DNA from: Prostheceraeus crozeri
Lineage: Eukaryota; Platyhelminthes; Polycladida; Euryleptidae
Length of the DNA stretch: 64,000 nt
Direction of reading: 5' to 3'
NCBI GenBank assembly: GCA_907163375.1
Contig: CAJQUW010005784.1
Coordinates: 310,001 to 374,000 of the forward strand
Shown: piece by piece, positions 1 to 9,422 of the stretch
How the letters are laid out: each line of letters opens with the position of its first letter
Numbering within the stretch: position 1 is the first letter of the stretch
Notes under the pieces: generated by a model
Database searches by the model: none
What the model saw: the letters and a program-made list of their open reading frames with translations, nothing else
Told to the model about the DNA's origin: nothing
Program-made: the position numbers and the translations under genes

Positions 1-2
1 GT

Positions 3-1187
3 GAAAAGGGGTGCCGAATATACATTCCACAGTGGCCAAAGAAAGATCTCTTATCATGTAAAAAGTTTATATATGATTTCTTGAATAAAGCGTGTAAACA
101 TATTGTCCAATTTACTCCGCACAATGATGATTGTAATTATGTACATCATGTAGTTGAGAAAGATTGGATTGTTGGTTTAAGTCCAAGTTTAAGAAATGAT
201 TTAGGCTACCTCGCTAGCGCCTTAACAAGCTATGATAATTTTAACGTTAATTACCACATAAGTGGTCATAAACAGTTAATATATCGAGAGGAAGCTTATT
301 ATGTAGATCTTATTCCAAGAAATGAGAAGACGTTGGTGAAGAAGATTGTGATTAAGCCAAGAAAGACAAACATGACTCCTGAAACATTATTGAAGAAATT
401 TAATTATCTCCTTCGAGTTGATGACAAACAAGTGGCAACATTGACTTATATTAAATCATCTAATCATATTGCAATAAGTAAATTAAATGATGATGATCTA
501 GTATTAGTTTGTTCAAAAGATTTTCATCAGTTCTTACGACATCGTTCTGCAGCTGTTCATGGAAAATCTGATATGCAACATTTACCATGTGAAAGGTCAA
601 ATCAATTTGATACAGAATGGGCCGTATCTTTATACAGAAAGTGTGTAGAGCCTTTTGGTGGTTTCTTACATGAAACAAGAGTGTTGATGCCTCGCATTAT
701 TACTTCGGTTAAATTGGTTGTAGATTATTTAAATGAAGTGATTAATGAGCAACATATTTCATTTTCTGAAAAAGAAGGTACTTTGTCTCTCACTATAAAT
801 GGAAAAGGTATTGAACTAATTATGGATAAAACTCTAATGGACATTTTGGGTTTTGATCAAAATATCTTTAAAAGTGGTACTGTAACCAAAGCTAGCGCAG
901 ACATGTCGCTATCGCGTCGTATTAACTATTTTCAGATATATTCCAATATTGGTGAAGATGTACGTGTGGGAGATGTTGAAGCTCCATTGCTAGCAATGAT
1001 ACCATACCAGCCAAAAAGCTGCAGTATTTTATCTGAGCATACTTTCAAGAAAGTGCATTATACAAAGCTGAAATCAAACTACATCCCACAAATTGATATT
1101 GCCATTTATGATGATGCTGGTGCGTTGATTCCTTTTCATAAAGATGCTGTGACAAGTATTACACTCCATTTCCGAATGAAGAGTTAA
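3..1187 (+). CDS. Virus-like element protein A, cut by window edge
   Basis: The frame is open from base 3 to the TAA at 1185-1187, and no in-frame ATG fits the start, so the 5' end lies outside the window. About 394 residues are visible. The C-terminal 150 residues resemble the C-terminus of the next gene: a helix plus HISFS strand block, a LGF turn, then a beta-rich end finishing PFHKDAVTSITLHFR. From memory, such C-termini occur in proteins of invertebrate Polinton/adintovirus-like elements, where a virion role is plausible but unproven. The stop lies 9 bases before the next ATG. No signal peptide or membrane segment is visible. No frame damage is seen, so the copy may be fairly recent. The function is unknown. 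Confidence 0.6.
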   Translation, partial: EKGCRIYIPQWPKKDLLSCKKFIYDFLNKACKHIVQFTPHNDDCNYVHHVVEKDWIVGLSPSLRNDLGYLASALTSYDNFNVNYHISGHKQLIYREEAYYVDLIPRNEKTLVKKIVIKPRKTNMTPETLLKKFNYLLRVDDKQVATLTYIKSSNHIAISKLNDDDLVLVCSKDFHQFLRHRSAAVHGKSDMQHLPCERSNQFDTEWAVSLYRKCVEPFGGFLHETRVLMPRIITSVKLVVDYLNEVINEQHISFSEKEGTLSLTINGKGIELIMDKTLMDILGFDQNIFKSGTVTKASADMSLSRRINYFQIYSNIGEDVRVGDVEAPLLAMIPYQPKSCSILSEHTFKKVHYTKLKSNYIPQIDIAIYDDAGALIPFHKDAVTSITLHFRMKS

Positions 1188-1196
1188 TGCAAAAGT

Positions 1197-2747
1197 ATGC
1201 TAATATATTTTTCCAATGTGAATAATATGGAAAGTGAAAATAAGGACTCGTTTCTAATCTACTTGCCCAGTAATGCTTCTATGAATAAATTTCCCAAAAA
1301 TAAACCATCAGACTATCGAGTAGAATTAAATCGGCCACTGCATTTAGAAGGTGAATGGGAAGTTGGCGTTTCTAGTATTTGCTATGATAGCAATATTCAG
1401 AATGTGAATGATTTGGAAGAAATGATATTGACTCCTCGCACCCATGATGGAATAACGATGAATAATGCATTTCAGTTCCCATACAATTTAACATCAGATG
1501 GAAAGTGGAACTATGAATGGATTCAGATAAAATCAGATTCTTATGAGCCATTTGGGAATGAGAAAATTATTAAGGCATTCAACAGTGGTAATACTTCCAT
1601 CATGAAGAATAAAAATCAGAAAGCTTATGAGTTTACTATCTATCATTGGAGTGGGAGACAGTTCCTCCGCTTTCATTCTTTTACTAAAGGTCTTACGCTG
1701 AGGTTGGATAGTGAATTCTATCCACATCTTGGTTTTGGTCATGGACTACATCTAACGTCAATTGCTACTGCAAATGTTAAAAAAGTTTATTCAACTCGAA
1801 TCAACAAATTTCATTATAGATTTAAAATATTTGATGAAGATGTTGTAGAATGCGAAGAACGCATCATTTTGAAAAAGCGTGGTGTTCAACCTTTATCACT
1901 TATTGAGTTAGTAAAACGATGGAATGAGACTGTGGGTAAGAAGTATGGAGAGAAAATTATGGCGGACAACAATAAGTTGGTTATTCAGAAATATAATGAC
2001 AAACTTACAGTTTATTTCTCTCCAACCTTGCGTCATTTTGTAAGACATTATACGCCTATTATTGGAAGCGGTGTGGTGTATGGTTCTCATGAATATCACA
2101 CTAAAGCTGATTCAGTTAATGATGAATGGTGGGTGGACATCTATGGCGATCGCATCAAGAAAATTTACCAGTCTTATGAAGAATCTAAAGTTGCTATCAA
2201 TATAATGCCGCGTCTATATCATACAGTTGAAAGCTTCATTCATGTAGTAAATCCTTATATACAACAGAAGTTGAAGCATGTGATGAAAAGTAAATATGAT
2301 GTAAAGACACACCACATTTCGTTTTCAATTGAAAAACAACGCGTTGTTCTGAAACTGGGTGATGACATTCAATGTCAATTGAGTAAAAATTTGAAAAAAC
2401 TCTTTGGCTTTTCAATGCTACAAACTGTGTTTGCTGCTGCGCATACGATTGGTATAGAAACACCAATGACACTTGATAAACATGAACAACACCTTTACAT
2501 TCAAAGTGATTTGATTTTACCTATTTCTGTTGGCGAGAAAAAAGAATACATTTTACGTGATTTCATTCATGATAAAGACGCTTCATATGGAATAGTCGAG
2601 AAGATGTTTGAATCTATTTTCTATCATCCCGTCGTCAAACAAACTATACCCTCTATTGCTATCAAAATTACCAATGGTTTACAAGAGTGTATCCATGTGA
2701 AAGATACTAAATCCCTCGTAACTTTAGTGTTTCGGAAAACAAAGTGA
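1197..2747 (+). CDS. Virus-like element protein B, paralogue of A
   Basis: This is a 516-codon intact frame. The ATG at 1227 (MESENKDS) may be the true start, because the conserved-looking block FLIYLPSNASMNKFPKNKP begins just after it. That LPSNAS block followed by a GEWEVGVSSI stretch is one I associate with a protein family of Polinton-like elements. Downstream, a module of about 60 residues (amphipathic helix, HISFS-type strands, LFGF turn) recurs, and one copy matches the module in protein A. The tail (residues 440-516) aligns loosely with that of A. The two genes are therefore tandem paralogues. A structural or virion-associated role is inference only. An AATAAA follows 24 bases after the stop. 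Confidence 0.6.
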   Translation: MLIYFSNVNNMESENKDSFLIYLPSNASMNKFPKNKPSDYRVELNRPLHLEGEWEVGVSSICYDSNIQNVNDLEEMILTPRTHDGITMNNAFQFPYNLTSDGKWNYEWIQIKSDSYEPFGNEKIIKAFNSGNTSIMKNKNQKAYEFTIYHWSGRQFLRFHSFTKGLTLRLDSEFYPHLGFGHGLHLTSIATANVKKVYSTRINKFHYRFKIFDEDVVECEERIILKKRGVQPLSLIELVKRWNETVGKKYGEKIMADNNKLVIQKYNDKLTVYFSPTLRHFVRHYTPIIGSGVVYGSHEYHTKADSVNDEWWVDIYGDRIKKIYQSYEESKVAINIMPRLYHTVESFIHVVNPYIQQKLKHVMKSKYDVKTHHISFSIEKQRVVLKLGDDIQCQLSKNLKKLFGFSMLQTVFAAAHTIGIETPMTLDKHEQHLYIQSDLILPISVGEKKEYILRDFIHDKDASYGIVEKMFESIFYHPVVKQTIPSIAIKITNGLQECIHVKDTKSLVTLVFRKTK

Positions 2748-2762
2748 AGTCATTGTGATATG

Positions 2763-2776
2763 TTTATTGAAATAAA
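2763..2776. terminator. Convergent polyadenylation signals
   Basis: AATAAA at 2771-2776 serves the + strand gene ending at 2747. TTTATT at 2763-2768 is AATAAA on the - strand and lies about 160 bases past the stop of the polymerase gene. The two convergent genes appear to share one very short 3' region. Confidence 0.5.
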
Positions 2777-2926
2777 AATATGTATATGAAAAAGTCTTTT
2801 CACAGATATAGGGGGAATGGGCTGACTGTAGGTATATATTCACAAGGAAGAAACGATTTCATACGATACATAAAACAACCATGTATATCTACAAAAAGCA
2901 ACATCAAAATACTGAGTTAAAGTTGA

Positions 2927-5900
2927 TTATGTCAATACATCTCCTGAATGTGGTAGCGTGAGTTTTATTCTTTTGGGTGGAGGTATGTTTGTGTCAGGAT
3001 GTCCATGTGGAAGAGATGTGTTATGTCCTATCCAACACCTCTTATCCTCCCATGCTGAAAGTGCTCGTTTCTTGAACGTGTACGTTTTCACAGTATGAAC
3101 TTGAGATTTTAAGATTGTCATATTGACAAACGTTATAGTTTTATTTTTATAGGCCTTCTTATAGGACCGATGTTTCATTTTATGAACAATGGATTTTGAT
3201 ATACCTTTAGCACGCTTAATACTATCTGCACATTCTTTTAGTTTCATGGAATACATTTTAGGACGGAGGAGAATCATTTCATCTATTTCCTTTCCTGCTG
3301 TTTCATCCTTAAAACAACCAAGTTTGGCTTTATTCTGTATGGAATAGAGTGGATGAGTGGGATTGTAGTTAGATGTATCGAAATATTTTTCTAATGACTT
3401 ACCTACTTCATTAAAATTTAAATCTTTTTGAGTGGTAATTCCTAAAAAGAAACTATCTGTATCACCACCCAGCAAGCGAACCTCTTTTACGAGAGGGCAT
3501 GGTTTTAATATTTTGTAGAAGAGTTGATACATTTCAAGCTTGGAATAATCTAAAACGGCTTGCCCAATATAGATGGGTTTGCACAACTCAACTTCTGATT
3601 TAATCATTTTAACACCTACAAGATCCTCATCGATGATGTCTCTATCAATGAAAAGAGGTGATGAGGTCAATTTGTGATATTTTTGTTCATCAACGACTAG
3701 TTTGTAATTCATACGTTTTCTAACATCCTCCATGGTCTTTCCGAATAGACTATTATTCTTATATTTATAAAAATCCTTTTCAAAATTATTTTGGGCGAGT
3801 GCACGTTTTTGACTGTTACTATCTATGTAGGGTTTGAGGAAGGCTTTCTGTCTAAATTTGATAATGCGGTGAACTGACTTTAGAAGCATGCCCATTTCTA
3901 AATAGAATTTTAATATGCAGAAGTGTACGAGATAATTTTTCTTATCATATTGGGTGAGTAAAAGTTTGCGGCATGGTTTGTACCTTGGCTGTCCACACTC
4001 TGTTAAGTTATTATGAAATTGTGACATGAATGGTGAAAACATATCTTCAGTCACTTCGCCAGATTCAGGTGCGAGTGGGAAATCAGCAGTTTTATTTTTA
4101 ATACTATTTGGATAAATCAAATCCACTTCAAAATAATATCCCCAATCACCTTCATCTGGAATATTCAGTATGTTTGAAGGGTTGGAGTAATACTCAAGCT
4201 CATTTTGATTTAACCAACTAAACTCGGAATGAGGTAGTGGTTTAGACAGTGAACTGCCATATAAATTATTTTGGTCATAGTACTTTAGGTGGATATGATC
4301 ATCACCTACTGTTTCAGATTTTATATGATGTTTATTTACAAATGTGAGACCACCGCGTATTCCGCGCTCAAATATATTATACATCTCCGGGTCTTGTAAG
4401 AGATGAATGGTCTCACCAGTCATTTTAAAGGCTGATTTAAAGGACATGGCTGGTAGACTGACAAAGTGGATAGGATCTAATTTGTCTTCTTCTAATGCCA
4501 CTCGTCGAAACTCCTGAAAGACATCAGCCAGCAAAATGACATCTAATTCTAAGTAAGCGATCATATAATCGCCAAACGTTTTACAATTAAATTTTAACCA
4601 TGCCTCTTGAGCATGTTCATAGTCCTCTACTGGACAATCTTCACCCGTCAAATCGTTTTTGAATTTGTCAATGGAAGGAAGGGTTGTTTCATTTAGTTTA
4701 GACATTGAGCTAAAATACGCATAAGGAAAGACTCCTTTGCGAGTGATTATTTCATCCGTTAAGTTTGGATAGTGTTTCTTCAAAGTTTGACTATGGGGAA
4801 GAAACTTGAGATTACGAACGAGAGAAGCTAGTGACGCTGACATGAATTGAAATGAATCTAAAAATTTTATTTCGAAGAAGACTGTCTTATTTTCTTTAGT
4901 TTTATCTACTGGTACTTTTGCTGTCATTGCCATGAATTTTTCTCTCGTTTGTGCTATTACATTAAACTGCCACGATTTCATCTGGCTCAACCCTCCTTTT
5001 ATGAGCATATGACTGTCATAGCCCTTAAAGTTATGAAAAATGACGGGTAGTACACGACGTCTCAACCTAAGTGAAAAGTTACATTTGGAGCAGAGTGCGT
5101 TTCTAAATTTACCAGTGATGTGATCATGATCACGCACTTTCTTAATTTTATCGTCATCAAACGTTTTATGACATTTAGGACAGGATGTGCAACTTTCAAA
5201 TTTTTGTTTGTCTTCATCTGACATATGTAGTGACTTACGCTGCAATTGGGAATCATATGATTGTTGAAATTTTGCAGCTTTATCGAGAAATTCTAGAAAT
5301 TTTGAAATGCAATCTTCACCTTGCCAAGTATGCATTTTGTTTTGTCTATTCCTAAAGTGGTCATGCCATACTTCATAGCAGGATATGGCTGCTGGCTTGT
5401 GGATGATATCATCAATGTAGCATTCTATGTCTGCGTAAATGACACGCAGGGGACTTAATTCGTCACCATTATCCCTATGTGAAAATATTTTATCTTTGGG
5501 CATGCGTTCCATTTGTAATTTACCTCGCTTGCACCATTCATAGTGAGTTTCAAATTTATCTTTACTCCAAAATGAGCGGATGCAGCGGTCGCATACAAAA
5601 TGTTCACCTCTTTTAGAGTGCCCCAAGTGAGTGTACAAGCGAGAGATTTTGGGAATACCACAGTAGTGCCATTCCTCGCTATCATCTTGTTTTACTAATA
5701 AGAGGTTGACTACACGTTCATAACAAGTTGAACGTGAATTATAGCGGGCACCCTTCAACCCCTTCTCCCACACGTGAACGACAATTTTAATCTTATTATG
5801 TTTTTCGAACGTTTCTACATCTTTGATTTTCATGTTGTTACTATCACAACCTTCAAAGTCTAGTTCATCCTCCCACTGTCTATAGCTATAGGTGCGATCT

Positions 5901-6899
5901 CGATGCGCGTTGATATCATTATAGTGAAGGATGGATAGGACTGCATATTTGAAACACTGTGATTTACAATCAACATTGATGACAGCTTTCTTATTATACA
6001 ACGTTTTTGGAAGTTTAAATGTGCCTCGAGCTGCATGACTTTCTAATAGGGAAATTTTGAATATGGCTGAGTCCACACCATCAAAAATGAGAGCGCTGTC
6101 GCGTTGATTGAATTTATCTACATTTGATTTTAAACATTGAATGTGAAAATTTAGCCAAGACTCGCAGTCTACAACTTCGGTTGCGGAAGAGGAAGGAATA
6201 TGAAACTGTATTCTCTCCGTCACTTGACCCGTTTGAAAATCTATTTTAATATATTTTAGTTTAAGGTAGATGAGCGCCTTCATTCTAAAATTGTCTAAAT
6301 TATTGAAGAGCGCTTCGATAATGTTAGAATTTTGAAGGAGCCACTCAGGAAAATCTACAATTTGAGTATTGGACTCCATGCAGTAGTCGCGTACTAAATT
6401 ATTATGTGAAACATTAATGAGGGAGATGGTAGAGGTACCGTTGGTGTAGTGATCATTTGCATGCGTGTGTTGAAGTCTGTGCGAAGATCGCTGAAAGTGA
6501 CTATCAAAAGAAAGAGGGCACAAATCGCAAGGAAAGGAGATGTCATCGTCAGAATCAACTTCACCTCCGGAGATTGACACCGCTTTGCGTTGACACACAC
6601 GTTGTTTGATGTGTCGAAGGAGACTGTGCTTCCTTGTAAACATATGTCCGCAGTCGGCACATTCCCACTCGTTGCCTTGCCGCGAGAGTCCTGAGCTGGA
6701 ACTCACATCACCTGAAAGAGAAATCATTCTTTCATCTCTGTTCAAGCCTCAGTGTAGTGTTACAACCTACCTTGACTCAATAACTCTAAACTTTCCTCGA
6801 GAAGAGAGGGCGTTGGTGATGAAGTTGTTGCCTGAAATTGAGGAAGATGCTATTAGTCACACGTTTGAGGGAGATGAGAGGAAATTTTCAACTTACCAT
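2927..6899 (-). CDS. Family B DNA polymerase of virus-like element, three exons
   Basis: A protein-primed-type (DNA_pol_B_2) polymerase of about 1,282 residues. Exons by splice signals: 6897-6899 (the ATG alone), 6771-6831, and 2927-6711. The introns are 65 and 59 nt, both GT-AG, and the joined frame stays open. Order (rough residues): C2H2 fingers at 39-61 and 82-105; a Cys-rich N-terminal region at about 250-430; Exo I DIECYI (450); Exo II NFKGYD (585); Exo III YLELD (743); motif A DQNNLYG (835); motif B KNNSLFGKT (1008); motif C GGDTDS (1105). All catalytic acidic residues are present. It would replicate the element's own DNA. A TATA box lies at 7035-7042. Without splicing, the first in-frame ATG is at 6725-6727. 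Polinton, adintovirus and related viruses carry such enzymes; which group applies is unresolved because no integrase, ATPase or major capsid gene is in view. Confidence 0.9.
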
Positions 6900-7034
6900 T
6901 TCAACGAAATCAAGTTTAAGGTTGATACTTCTACAAGATAGAGACTTCACTCAAATAATAGTCAAAGAGAGAGATCGTGCGTTCGTCACTTGTATGATTC
7001 ACAGATTAAATGAAATGACCTGAATGTCACTTTG

Positions 7035-7042
7035 CTTATATA
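7035..7042 (-). promoter_or_regulatory. TATA box of the polymerase gene
   Basis: On the - strand this reads TATATAAG. Transcription would start near 7005-7010, leaving a 5' UTR of about 110 bases before the ATG at 6899. The same box type precedes three other - strand genes of the element. Confidence 0.6.
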
Positions 7043-7155
7043 CTTTCATCCTCTTCATTCATTGGATGTTCATTCTGATTGGCTGCTTGTGTATACTTAA
7101 GAATTAGAAAAATGTTAAAGTTATCATTATTCAAAGTCAGCATTTCAAAGACAAC

Positions 7156-7593
7156 ATGACAAGTCCTCCAACAACACCAAATACCGCATTGGAGTTCTCC
7201 TCTCCATATACATCAGCAAAGGTGCTCGTTACACCAAATGCACCAAGAAAGGCGAAGGTGGAGAAGACATACAATCTCGACAATATACGAAAGTTATCAT
7301 TATCGGAGGAGGATGAAGAGGAGTTGCCCGACCTAACAGGCATACGGTGGAAATATTTACAATATGATGCCGAAGGGGTGATGGAGATGACCAGCAAGTC
7401 GCACTTGCATCAAATATGGGAGTGGTACACCCCTAACTCCCAACCGCGAACCGTGGCGGAGTGGGCGTACATTGAGAAAGTGAGGGACGCTGCAGAAGAA
7501 CGTTTAAAGCAGCTCAACTGTTTTTGTAATCTATGTGAAGCCAGACTCTGGGACGATATTGACGATGAAGACCTTTTGAAATACATGCCATAA
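7156..7593 (+). CDS. Small acidic protein with a CxxC motif
   Basis: A 145-codon frame with ATG in good context (GACAACATGAC), diverging from the polymerase gene. AATAAA at 7592-7597 overlaps the TAA stop, as in compact viral genomes. The N-terminus is rich in Ser, Thr and Pro. Residues 50-60 form an acidic run, and the C-terminal half is a likely helix with a CNLC pair near residue 122. No family is recognised. Placement between a divergent promoter and an immediate polyA signal supports a real gene. The function is unknown. Confidence 0.6.
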   Translation: MTSPPTTPNTALEFSSPYTSAKVLVTPNAPRKAKVEKTYNLDNIRKLSLSEEDEEELPDLTGIRWKYLQYDAEGVMEMTSKSHLHQIWEWYTPNSQPRTVAEWAYIEKVRDAAEERLKQLNCFCNLCEARLWDDIDDEDLLKYMP

Positions 7594-7599
7594 TAAATG

Positions 7600-8188
7600 T
7601 TTATTTCGTATTATCTTTGCTTTCATACTGACTTACTTGAATGGGGTTTTAGTGAATAATTTAACCATGTATACTTTTTCATTTGGAAATAGTAGCACGC
7701 TTAGTCTAACTTGTAAATCTAAAAACATTTCATATGGACGATGATGGTAGATAAAATAGTGTCAAATAAATTAAGATAGCTTACACTTCTGATACAGGGA
7801 TAGCAATCGACTGCGATCCATGTGTAAAGAGCTTGTTAGACTACGGAAGAGAGAAGTGTGTTATGTTGCGTGTGGCGCGTGAGTGTCCTCCCATTTCATT
7901 CCATTCATCAATTCGTCTCATTGATAGAGACAGGTAGAACTCATGGTTCTCATAACGTATGCAATGGAAAGTTTTAGGCAACCTTCGACAGTTGGCTAAA
8001 TGTCGCCCTGGCGCGAATGCATACTACGTTGAGACAGAGGCAATCACTTGCAAACATGACGCAGAGAGGTTTAACAAGATTGACCATTGCCGAATGTCCC
8101 TTGCGGTATACATAGCTACGGGTTTCACCGCCGCCCTTTACAGGAACGCCCGTCGAAAGGAAGTATTACACCGAACTTCATTTGCAAC
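7600..8188. other. Non-coding stretch inside the element
   Basis: No convincing gene is seen. The frame at 7959-8339 on the + strand runs into the 141-bp repeat and looks fortuitous. The 20-mer GCAGTCGATTGCTATCCCTG (- strand, ending near 7797) recurs just past repeat copy 2 (around 8687-8706), so this stretch is probably the extended downstream part of repeat copy 1. Confidence 0.4.
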
Positions 8189-8329
8189 GTTCAAGTTGAC
8201 TGATAGCAGATTCAACTTAATGATAGTATTCGCCAGTCCGAAGACTGCCCAGGGCAAACCGCGAGGAGGTTCTATCATGTCTTGCCCCATGGTGGCCCTT
8301 AAGAGAGCCGATGGTTCGTTCTCGGGAGT
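8189..8329 (-). repeat. Structured 141-bp repeat, copy 1
   Basis: Starts 10 bases after the stop of the 84-aa gene and is identical over 141 bases to copy 2. Inverted repeats: AAGTTGA at 8193-8199 with TCAACTT at 8212-8218; ATGATAG at 8220-8226 with CTATCAT at 8272-8278; CAGTC at 8234-8238 with GACTG at 8243-8247. Read on the - strand, the last is a stem capped by a C(UUCG)G tetraloop. A short frame with a strong Kozak context (GCCACCATGG) also lies inside. The likely sense is the - strand, as a 3' UTR or processed RNA. Confidence 0.75.
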
Positions 8330-8339
8330 AACAAGATGA

Positions 8340-8594
8340 CTATTGGCTTGAATAGTCAATGGGTATGACGCTTAGGTTGTCGTATACCCTATACCGCCTA
8401 AGCCGTGGTGGTGCATCTGGCACCTTTCGGATGCGAGTGGTATTCGGAGTCCACACCTCATCCGTCCAAACGATCCTCTTGATCTTCCCCTTCTTCTCAT
8501 CCTCCTCATCCCACTCGTCGAGGATGATGAAGTCGGGAATGCCGTTGTCTTCATCGGTGAAGACGGGAATGTTGTCGGTAGATGTCGCTTCCAT
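8340..8594 (-). CDS. 84-aa acidic protein
   Basis: An intact small frame whose ATG (8592-8594) follows a TATATAAG box at 8635-8642, giving a 5' UTR of only about 15-20 bases. The protein is strongly acidic in its first half (FTDEDNGIPDFIILDEWDEE), then basic with a proline-rich stretch. No family is recognised. It is followed at once by the 141-bp repeat. The promoter, frame and repeat unit is repeated in the next gene upstream, which supports it as a real gene. The + strand frame over the same bases is a shadow. Confidence 0.55.
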   Translation of the reverse strand: MEATSTDNIPVFTDEDNGIPDFIILDEWDEEDEKKGKIKRIVWTDEVWTPNTTRIRKVPDAPPRLRRYRVYDNLSVIPIDYSSQ

Positions 8595-8634
8595 CGTGAC
8601 TTAAAATTGAATGAGAAGCGCTACAATCTTCTAG

Positions 8635-8642
8635 CTTATATA
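8635..8642 (-). promoter_or_regulatory. TATA box of the 84-aa gene
   Basis: Reads TATATAAG on the - strand, 41 bases before the ATG. Confidence 0.55.
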
Positions 8643-8710
8643 GGGTTTTCAACAATGAATTGCTCAACAGCGAATCAGAATGCTTCAGGGATAGCAATCG
8701 ACTGCATAAT

Positions 8711-8851
8711 GTTCAAGTTGACTGATAGCAGATTCAACTTAATGATAGTATTCGCCAGTCCGAAGACTGCCCAGGGCAAACCGCGAGGAGGTTCTATCAT
8801 GTCTTGCCCCATGGTGGCCCTTAAGAGAGCCGATGGTTCGTTCTCGGGAGT
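8711..8851 (-). repeat. Structured 141-bp repeat, copy 2
   Basis: Identical to copy 1 across all 141 bases, and begins 8 bases after the stop of the 88-aa gene. All inverted repeats of copy 1 are kept. It is followed on the - strand by the 20-mer GCAGTCGATTGCTATCCCTG that also occurs near 7800. Confidence 0.75.
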
Positions 8852-8858
8852 CGTCATC

Positions 8859-9125
8859 CTACAGCCTACCAATTCTGCTGAGAGAGTCAAAGACTCTCTC
8901 TTTGGTAGCACTGTCGACTTCCACACTAACTGGCATGTGAGTATAAAGTGGAATGTAGCGCCATTCCGTTGGATTGACAGCAGTTGCTGTCATCGGATTG
9001 CCAATCCGAGCAAGATTGTTGTGGACTCTGTCTTGCTCCTCTAGCCTGACGAACTCCTCAAATAAATTTCGCGGCCTTATCTGCGGTCCGCGAGGAGAGC
9101 TGACTTGACTGTTCGGCGTCTGCAT
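8859..9125 (-). CDS. 88-aa protein of unknown function
   Basis: An intact frame with ATG at 9123-9125, only 32 bases from a TATATAAA box at 9157-9164, so the 5' leader is almost absent. The sequence has a Pro/Ser-rich start, a helical FEEFVRLEEQDRVHNNLARIG stretch split by polar residues, and a C-terminus with a similar SLSRIGRL end. No family is recognised. It sits in the second promoter, frame and 141-bp repeat unit. Confidence 0.55.
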   Translation of the reverse strand: MQTPNSQVSSPRGPQIRPRNLFEEFVRLEEQDRVHNNLARIGNPMTATAVNPTEWRYIPLYTHMPVSVEVDSATKERVFDSLSRIGRL

Positions 9126-9156
9126 GATTGAAATGAAATGAAATGAGAGGCAGTGG

Positions 9157-9164
9157 TTTATATA
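9157..9164 (-). promoter_or_regulatory. TATA box of the 88-aa gene
   Basis: Reads TATATAAA on the - strand, about 32 bases from the ATG. Confidence 0.55.
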
Positions 9165-9184
9165 CCCCTCTAACGCGACGCAAC

Positions 9185-9325
9185 GTTCAAGTTGACTGAT
9201 AGCAGATTCAACTTAATGATAGTATTCGCCAGTCCGAAGACTGCCCAGGGCAAACCGCGTGGAGGTTCTATCATGTCTTGCCCCTAGGTGGCCCTTAAGA
9301 GAGCCGATGGTTCGTTCTCGGGAGT
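9185..9325 (-). repeat. Structured 141-bp repeat, copy 3
   Basis: Differs from copies 1 and 2 at about three bases: one in the CGCGTGGAGG segment, and AT changed to TA in the CCATGG core. The second change removes the internal ATG but keeps the paired segments. It lies in the 3' region of the coiled-coil gene, after an intron at 9358-9418. Confidence 0.75.
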
Positions 9326-9357
9326 AAATTGATGGGGTGGTGAAGGCGGGCAAAGAT

Positions 9358-9418
9358 CTGCAATGAAAATGATATGTATTAGAATAGGATATACTATCTT
9401 ATTTACTTTTTCACTTAC
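9358..9418 (-). other. Small intron in 3' UTR
   Basis: On the - strand, a GTAAGTGA donor follows the stop of the coiled-coil gene by 4 bases, and a TTTCATTGCAG acceptor lies 61 bases on. The size matches the two polymerase introns. Alternatively it could splice a different upstream frame; only a transcript would tell. Confidence 0.5.
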
Positions 9419-9422
9419 CAAG

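Noticed and set aside
8138-8359. Small - strand protein starting MGQDMIEP inside the 141-base repeat
   Set aside because: Good Kozak context, but the ATG is lost in copy 3 and the flanking frames differ; left as a note, not as a gene.
8607-9044. 145-codon + strand frame including a repeat copy
   Set aside because: Overlaps two better supported - strand features and contains the structured repeat; no promoter or polyA context on the + strand.
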